In this document: piece by piece, positions 59,209 through 64,000 of the stretch
How the letters are laid out: each line of letters starts with the position of its first letter
Numbering within the stretch: the stretch's first letter is position 1
Source: Alphaproteobacteria bacterium
GTDB taxonomy: Bacteria > Pseudomonadota > Alphaproteobacteria > Acetobacterales > Acetobacteraceae
NCBI GenBank assembly: GCA_020850755.1
Contig: JADZEB010000018.1
Span: forward strand, 62,001 to 126,000
Length of the DNA: 64,000 nt
Direction of reading: 5' to 3'
Program-made: the position numbers and the translations under genes
Notes under the pieces: model-generated
Told to the model about the DNA's origin: nothing
Databases searched by the model: none
The model's input: the letters and a program-made list of their open reading frames with translations, nothing else

Positions 59209-60042
59209 ATGTCCACTTCGATCGACCAGGCCTTCGTCAAGCAGTTCCAGGCGGAAGTGCACGAGGCCTATCAGCGCATCGGCTCGAAGCTGCGCAACAC
59301 CGTGCGCGGCAAGACTAACGTGATCGGCTCCTCGACCGTGTTCCAGAAGGTCGGCAAGGGCACCGCGACCACGAAGCCGCGCCACGGCCAGGTGCCGGTG
59401 ATGAACGTCTCGCACGCCGCGGTCGAGTGCGTCTTGCAGGACTACTATGCCGGCGACTGGGTGGATCGGCTCGACGAGCTCAAGATCAACCATGACGAGC
59501 GCCAGGTGACGGCGAATGCGGGTGCCAACGCGCTCGGCCGCAAGACCGACGAGCTGATCATCGCCGCGCTCGACGCCGCCACGCGCGAGGCCACCGGCAC
59601 CGGCACCGGCCTCACCGACACCGACGGCATGACCAAGGCCAAGTGCCTGCTCGCCTTCGAGATGCTGGCCGACAAGGACGTGCCGGACGACGGCAACCGC
59701 TACGCCGTGGTGGGCTACAAGCAGTGGTCGGAGCTGCTGCAGATGCAGGAATTCGTCTCGGCCGACTATGTCGGCAACGAGGACCTGCCCTGGAAGAGCG
59801 CGCAGGCCAAGCGCTGGCTCGGCACCACCTGGATCCTGCACACCGGCCTGACCAAGGTCGGCAACCTCCGCTACTGCTACTGGTACCACAAGACCGCGAT
59901 CGGCCACGGCTCGGGCCAGGATGTCGTCTCCGACATCACCTGGCACGGCGACCGCGCCGCCTACTTCGTCAACAACATGATGAGCCAGGGTGCGGTGCTG
60001 ATCGACGGCGATGGCGTCGTGCGCATCCGCGCCAAGGAGTAA
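59209..60042 (+). CDS. Major capsid protein
   Basis: 277 residues. Identified by position after the scaffold gene and by sequence features: FVKQFQAEVHEAYQRIGSKLRNTVRGKTNVIGSSTVFQKVGKG at the start, the VPVMNVSHAAVECVLQDYYAGDWVD segment near 65-90, and a C-terminal GDRAAYFVNNMMSQGAVLIDGDGVVRIRAKE that is usual in T7-like capsid proteins. An HK97-type fold is expected. The ATG at 59209 lies 11 bases after AAGGA. Confidence 0.85.
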   Translation: MSTSIDQAFVKQFQAEVHEAYQRIGSKLRNTVRGKTNVIGSSTVFQKVGKGTATTKPRHGQVPVMNVSHAAVECVLQDYYAGDWVDRLDELKINHDERQVTANAGANALGRKTDELIIAALDAATREATGTGTGLTDTDGMTKAKCLLAFEMLADKDVPDDGNRYAVVGYKQWSELLQMQEFVSADYVGNEDLPWKSAQAKRWLGTTWILHTGLTKVGNLRYCYWYHKTAIGHGSGQDVVSDITWHGDRAAYFVNNMMSQGAVLIDGDGVVRIRAKE

Positions 60043-60054
60043 GGGGTCACGGCC

Positions 60055-60627
60055 ATGCCCTTCCGCATCCGCGACCTGTCCGTTCTCGCCTATGCGAACG
60101 GGTTCACGCTCTGGCACTACCAGGGAGGGGCGGACTCGCTCGCCACCATCTCGGGGCTGCGCTACTTCGATGCGGCCGCCGAGATGCTGGGCGCGGGCGA
60201 CCTGATCCTGGTCGCGGCGGAAGATGGCTCCAGGCTCCAGCGCGTGGCGCGGATCTCGGCCGGGCGGGTCACGATCGACCATCCGGCCGAGACCGGCACG
60301 CTGCATGTGTTCGTGCCGGGGATCAACCTCGCGGACGCGGGCGAGCACTACACGCTCGCGCCGGCCGCGGGCTTCGTCACCGCGCTGCGCGCCGTTGTCG
60401 GCGCCGAGACCCTCGGGCCTGCCTGCCTGCAACTCTGCATCGGCGGGCAGGCCGTGCCGGGCGGGGCGATCCTCGTGCCGCCCGGCCAGGCCGCCGGCGC
60501 GACCTTCCATGTCCAGCCCGCCAGCGGCAACGCCGTCTCGGCCGGCAGCGCGATCAGCCTGCGCTGCGACGGCCAGGCGGGGCGGACTTCGCCTGCCGTG
60601 GTGGTCCTGGAGATCACCCGCGCCTGA
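60055..60627 (+). CDS. Hypothetical virion protein, possible head decoration, 190 residues
   Basis: Not firmly assigned. Residues 1-75 form a small beta domain (VLAYANGFTLWHYQ, YFDAAAEMLGAGDLILVAAEDG). Residues 80-110 add RVTIDHPAETGTLHVFVPGINLADAGE. The rest is a beta-rich domain with VPPGQAAGATFHVQP and a strand-like end VVVLEITRA. It lies between capsid and tail-tube genes, where decoration or head-fibre proteins are common. Confidence 0.7.
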   Translation: MPFRIRDLSVLAYANGFTLWHYQGGADSLATISGLRYFDAAAEMLGAGDLILVAAEDGSRLQRVARISAGRVTIDHPAETGTLHVFVPGINLADAGEHYTLAPAAGFVTALRAVVGAETLGPACLQLCIGGQAVPGGAILVPPGQAAGATFHVQPASGNAVSAGSAISLRCDGQAGRTSPAVVVLEITRA

Positions 60628-60642
60628 CCAGTCGGGCAGAAA

Positions 60643-60667
60643 GGGTGGCGGGCCATGCCCGCCACCC
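60643..60667. other. Perfect 11-bp hairpin before the tail-tube A gene
   Basis: GGGTGGCGGGC, loop CAT, GCCCGCCACCC. It lies 16 bases after the stop of the 190-residue gene and is followed by CTTCG rather than a T-run. The loop CAT is the same as in the 58890-58910 hairpin. Confidence 0.7.
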
Positions 60668-60715
60668 CTTCGTGCCTCGCCCTTCCTTCCACTGCCAGTC
60701 GATGGAGCCATTCGC

Positions 60716-61288
60716 ATGGCGCTCTCTGCGCTTGCCCTCTGCTCGCGCGCGCTGATCAAGATCGGCGCCGCCCCGATCACGAGCTTCGAGGAAGGCACGG
60801 CCGAGGCGGAGGTGGCCGCCAACCTCTATTCCTCGGTGCGCGACGCGCTGCTTTCGGCGCATCCCTGGAGCTTCGCCACCACCCAGGCCACGCTCGCCCT
60901 CCTTGCCGCGGCACCTGCCGCCGATCACGCCTTCGCCTTCCGGCTGCCGGTCGATTTCCTGCGCGCGATCTCGGCCGGCGCAGGTACGGGGCAGGGGCGC
61001 GGCCTGTCCTACCGCATCCACGAGCAGGCGCTGCACGCGGACAGCGAGGCGGTCACGCTCACCTACATATTCCGTCCGGCCGAGGGCGAGTTCCCGCCCT
61101 TCTTCGATGCGGCGCTGATCGCGCGGCTGGCGGCCGAGTTCTGCCTGCCGCTGACCGAGAACAGTTCGCGCGCCGAACTTCTTTATCGCCTCGCCGAGCA
61201 GGACATGCGCGCGGCGCGGCTGATCGACTCGCAGCAGGACGCACCGCAAGCGATCTCGGACTTCCCCCTGGTCGGAGTGCGCGGATGA
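60716..61288 (+). CDS. Tail tubular protein A-like (T7 gp11 family)
   Basis: 190 residues. ALCSRALIKIGAAPITSFEEGTAEAEVAANLYSSVRDALLSAHPWSFA at the start is the hallmark of the gp11/adaptor family, and PVDFLRAIS and the final AEFCLPLTENSSRAELLYRLAEQDMRAARLIDSQ helix agree. It forms the ring between connector and nozzle. The stop overlaps the next start (ATGA). Confidence 0.87.
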   Translation: MALSALALCSRALIKIGAAPITSFEEGTAEAEVAANLYSSVRDALLSAHPWSFATTQATLALLAAAPAADHAFAFRLPVDFLRAISAGAGTGQGRGLSYRIHEQALHADSEAVTLTYIFRPAEGEFPPFFDAALIARLAAEFCLPLTENSSRAELLYRLAEQDMRAARLIDSQQDAPQAISDFPLVGVRG

Positions 61289-63192
61289 GCAGCATCTCCA
61301 CCCGCGCCGCAAAGACAAGCTTCGCGGCGGGCGAGGTCTCCACCGAGCTTCTCGGCCGGGGGGATCTTCGCGCCTACCAGAACGGTGCGCGCCGCCTGCG
61401 CAACGTCTTCATCATGCCGACCGGGGGCGTGACCCGTCGCTCCGGCCTGCGCCACCTTGCCGTGCTGGCGGGCGCGGGGCGGCTTGTCGGCTTCGAATTC
61501 AATACCGAGCAGGTCTATGTGCTGGTGTTCACGAACCAGCTCATGACCGTGTTCATGAACGACGCTCCGGTGGCCAGCATCGTCACGCCCTGGACCGCCG
61601 CGCAGCTGCCGCAGCTTGCCTACACGCAGAGCGCGGACACGCTCCTTGTGGTGCATCCGGACGTGGCGCCGCAGAAGATCACGCGTAGCAGCCACACGAG
61701 CTGGCAGATAGGTCCGTGGACCTTCGATGCCGGATCCAGCGGCGCCACGGCCGAGCCGTTCCACCGCTTCGCGCCGGCGGCGATCACCTTGGCACCCTCG
61801 AACGTCACGGGAGCGATCACGCTGACTGCCTCGGCGCCTATGTTCGTGGCCGGGCATGCAAGTGCCCGGGTCCGCATCGGCGGCAAGCAGGTGCTGGTCA
61901 ACAACGTGCTGAGCCCGACCCAGGCATCGGCCACGGTAATCGAGACCCTGGCCAGCACCGCCGCGACGGCCGACTGGGACGAAGCCGCCTTCAGCAATGC
62001 GCATGGCTGGCCCGTGACCGTCGGCTTCCACCAGGACCGCCTTGTGATCGGCGGCACGCGCGAACTGCCCAACCGCCTCTGGCTCTCGCGCTCGGGCGAC
62101 CTGTTCAACCTCGCCCTCGGCACAGGGCTCGACGACGAGGCGATCGAGTTTGCACTGATGTCGGACCAGGTGAACGCGATCCGCGCGGTGTTCTCGGGGC
62201 GGCACCTGCAGGTCTTCACCTCGGGCGCGGAATGGATGGTGACCGGCGACCCGCTTACTCCTGGCAACATCCAGATCGTCCGCCAGACCCGCATCGGCAG
62301 CCGCATCGATCGCATCGTGCCGCCGATCGACATCGATGGCGCGACGATCTTCGTCGGCCGCTCGGGGCGCACCGTACACGAGTTCGCCTATGCCGACGTG
62401 GAAGCCGCCTACCAGGCGAACGATCTCGGCATTCTGGCACGCCACCTGGTCTCCGACCCGGTCGACCTCGACTACGATCTAGGCAAGCGCCTGCTGCATG
62501 TCGTGATGGCCAACGGCTCGGTCGGCACGCTGACGATATACCGCGCCGAGCAGGTCACCGCCTGGACGCGCCTTGAGACCGACGGTGCGTTCCGTGCCGT
62601 GGTTGTGGTGGGCGACGGCGTCTACTTCATCACCGAACGAGCTGGGACCTTCGCGCTGGAGCGGTTCGACGAGTCGCTCGGCCTCGATGCCGCGATCACC
62701 GGCGAAAGCGTGCTGCCGGTCGATGTCTGGAGCGGCCTTGGCCATCTGGAGGGACGCGGCGTCCGGGTGATGGCCGACGGCACGCCCCAGGGCGAGGCCA
62801 CTGTCACGGCCGGCTCGATCACCGTCGATCCGCCGGCCATGTCGGTGCAGGCGGGCCTGGGCTTCGCCCACGAGATCGAGCCCCTGCCGCCCGACCTGCT
62901 CGAAAGTTTCGGGGCGCGGGCGGCGCCATTGCGCCTCGTCTCCGTCACGCTGCGCGTGCAGGACACCGCCTCGCTCGCGGTCGATACCGGCCGCGGTGCG
63001 CGGCCGGTGCCGTTCCGCCGCTTCGGCGCGATCGACCTCGATACGCCGCCGGCACCCTTTACCGGCGATATCACCGTGCGCGCGCTCGGCTGGCGGCGCG
63101 ACGCCGCGCGGTCGCTCTGGCGCATCACCGGCGACACGCCGATGCCGCTGACCATTCTCGCCGTGACCACCGAAATGAGGGTGAACTCCTGA
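61285..63192 (+). CDS. Tail tubular protein B-like (T7 gp12 nozzle family)
   Basis: 635 residues. The start AAKTSFAAGEVSTELLGRGDLRAYQNGARRLRNVFIMPTGGVTRRSGLRHL is typical of gp12-like nozzle proteins (YxNGAxxLxNxxxxPxGGVxRRxG). FEFNTEQVYVLVFTN, the DTLLVVHPDVAPQKITR segment and WMVTGDPLTPGN further on belong to the beta-propeller region. It closes the tail. Overlaps the next gene (TGATG). Confidence 0.88.
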   Translation: MSSISTRAAKTSFAAGEVSTELLGRGDLRAYQNGARRLRNVFIMPTGGVTRRSGLRHLAVLAGAGRLVGFEFNTEQVYVLVFTNQLMTVFMNDAPVASIVTPWTAAQLPQLAYTQSADTLLVVHPDVAPQKITRSSHTSWQIGPWTFDAGSSGATAEPFHRFAPAAITLAPSNVTGAITLTASAPMFVAGHASARVRIGGKQVLVNNVLSPTQASATVIETLASTAATADWDEAAFSNAHGWPVTVGFHQDRLVIGGTRELPNRLWLSRSGDLFNLALGTGLDDEAIEFALMSDQVNAIRAVFSGRHLQVFTSGAEWMVTGDPLTPGNIQIVRQTRIGSRIDRIVPPIDIDGATIFVGRSGRTVHEFAYADVEAAYQANDLGILARHLVSDPVDLDYDLGKRLLHVVMANGSVGTLTIYRAEQVTAWTRLETDGAFRAVVVVGDGVYFITERAGTFALERFDESLGLDAAITGESVLPVDVWSGLGHLEGRGVRVMADGTPQGEATVTAGSITVDPPAMSVQAGLGFAHEIEPLPPDLLESFGARAAPLRLVSVTLRVQDTASLAVDTGRGARPVPFRRFGAIDLDTPPAPFTGDITVRALGWRRDAARSLWRITGDTPMPLTILAVTTEMRVNS

Positions 63193-63623
63193 TGGCCCAG
63201 CTTGCCTCCATTGCCGCGGTTCTCACCGCGGCCAGCGCCGTCTTTTCGATCCAGCAGCAGGCACGCCAGAGCAGCGCGGCACGCCAGGCGGAAGCCGCGC
63301 GCCAGGCGCAGCTCAACGCGCAGCAGCAGTCCGAGCAGCAGCGCCGGCGCGAGCTTCTGGCCAAGACGATCGCAGCCACACGCGCGCGCCTTGCCGCCGG
63401 CGGCATCGATCCGAACACGGGTTCGGCCTCGGCGCTGCAGGAGGGGCTCCGCCAGGAGGCGGATCGGCGCGAGCAGGAATCCGCCGCGATCTTCTCCGCG
63501 CGCCTGGCCGCCGGCCGGCGCTCGCTGCTTTCGGAGGAGGGCGAGATCCGTCCGTTCCTGCGCGCCGGCACCAGCTTCGCCCGCCTGCTCGACGCGCCGT
63601 CCCGTTCGCTTCTCGACGCCTGA
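63192..63623 (+). CDS. Internal virion-like protein (T7 gp14-like), 143 residues
   Basis: After an N-terminal hydrophobic stretch (LASIAAVLTAASAVFSIQQQ, a possible membrane anchor) comes a long Gln/Arg/Ala-rich coiled coil, then AKTIAATRARLAAGGIDPNTGSASALQEGL, a motif seen in gp14-like core or ejection proteins. It is shorter than T7 gp14. Expected to enter the cell envelope during DNA ejection. Position after the nozzle gene supports the call. Confidence 0.72.
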   Translation: MAQLASIAAVLTAASAVFSIQQQARQSSAARQAEAARQAQLNAQQQSEQQRRRELLAKTIAATRARLAAGGIDPNTGSASALQEGLRQEADRREQESAAIFSARLAAGRRSLLSEEGEIRPFLRAGTSFARLLDAPSRSLLDA

Positions 63624-63641
63624 CCGACAGGAGTTCCCCGC

Positions 63642-64000
63642 ATGCCCGCACATATCACGATCGGTGCGATCTCCCCGCGCATCCAGTATCTCGCCGACGG
63701 CACGCAGCAGGTCTTCGCCTATCCCTTCCCGATCTTCACCAGCGCCGACCTCGAGGTGCGCCAGGACGAGGCACTGCTCGCTTCGGGCTTCACCATCGCA
63801 GGCGCGGGCGATCCGGCCGGCGGCACGGTGACCTTCGACGTCGCGCCGATCCTGGGTGCGCGCATCACGCTGCGCCGGCGCATGCCGATCCAGCGCGTCA
63901 CCGACTTCCAGGAAAGCGGCGCGCTGCGCGCGGCAAGCATCAACGACGAGCTCGACTACCAGATCGCCGCGATCCAGCAGGTGGCGGACGATGCCGGGCG
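63642..64000 (+). CDS. Tail fibre-like protein, N-terminal part (continues beyond window)
   Basis: 119 codons are visible. QYLADGTQQVFAYPFPIFTSADLEVRQDEALLASGFTIAGAGDPAGGTVTF...GARITLRRRMPIQRVTDF...INDELDYQIAAIQQV matches the tail-attachment domain of T7 gp17-like fibres and tailspikes. GACAGGAG precedes the ATG. The receptor-binding part lies outside the window. Confidence 0.88.
   Translation, partial: MPAHITIGAISPRIQYLADGTQQVFAYPFPIFTSADLEVRQDEALLASGFTIAGAGDPAGGTVTFDVAPILGARITLRRRMPIQRVTDFQESGALRAASINDELDYQIAAIQQVADDAG

Overview
The window is a very GC-rich, densely packed bacterial chromosome segment. Gene content points to an alphaproteobacterium, probably an Acetobacteraceae/Rhodospirillales-type organism. 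The clues are class I lysyl-tRNA synthetase, the lptF-lptG-lptD-surA-pdxA-rsmA block, alphaproteobacterial-type glutamate-cysteine ligase, a Usg protein, a TctC-type binding protein, and CIRCE-controlled groESL. The genus is inference; no rRNA or tRNA gene was recognised.

Layout. 1-9 kb: end of an ABC-F ATPase, a TctC-like binding protein, two tandem leucyl aminopeptidase paralogues with holC (minus strand), then cysQ, tsaC and a GlcD-like flavoprotein. 9-19 kb: outer-membrane biogenesis and vitamin B6 (lptF, lptG, lptD, surA, pdxA, rsmA, pdxH) and an APH/ATPase fusion. 19-25.5 kb: a universal stress protein, a MarR regulator with a perfect palindromic operator in front of a pirin gene, a protein methyltransferase with ubiA, rsmE and gshA. 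25.5-32.7 kb (minus strand): a translationally coupled set of a seven-PAS histidine kinase, tldD and an ADP-ribosylglycohydrolase, then ctaA. 32.9-40.5 kb: a 1179-residue fused iron-sulfur/flavin oxidoreductase and a branched-chain amino-acid-type ABC transporter with fused permeases. 40.6-46.6 kb: a glycosyltransferase, a VTT-domain membrane protein, usg, groES-groEL behind CIRCE, a cold shock gene and a threonine-dehydratase-like enzyme. 46.6-54.4 kb: a TerB-like protein, a DinG-like helicase, lysK and a truncated mprF. 54.4-64 kb: an S24 repressor divergent from a T7-like podoviral virion module (connector, scaffold, capsid, tail tube A and B, internal virion-like protein, tail fibre) that runs off the window.

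Main points for follow-up. (1) The podovirus-type structural module has no terminase, polymerase, lysis gene or integrase in view, has host-like composition, and has strong intergenic hairpins. It may be a prophage segment or a domesticated particle. (2) A 130-bp CTAG-bounded dispersed element is present in two full copies and one partial copy, and its ends supply stop codons of neighbouring genes. One copy lies exactly where mprF is truncated. (3) groEL appears to start with CTG. (4) The 1179-residue GltD/PyrK-like fusion and the seven-PAS kinase are unusual architectures. The rest of the window reads as ordinary housekeeping sequence. All positions, alignments and motif counts were made by eye.
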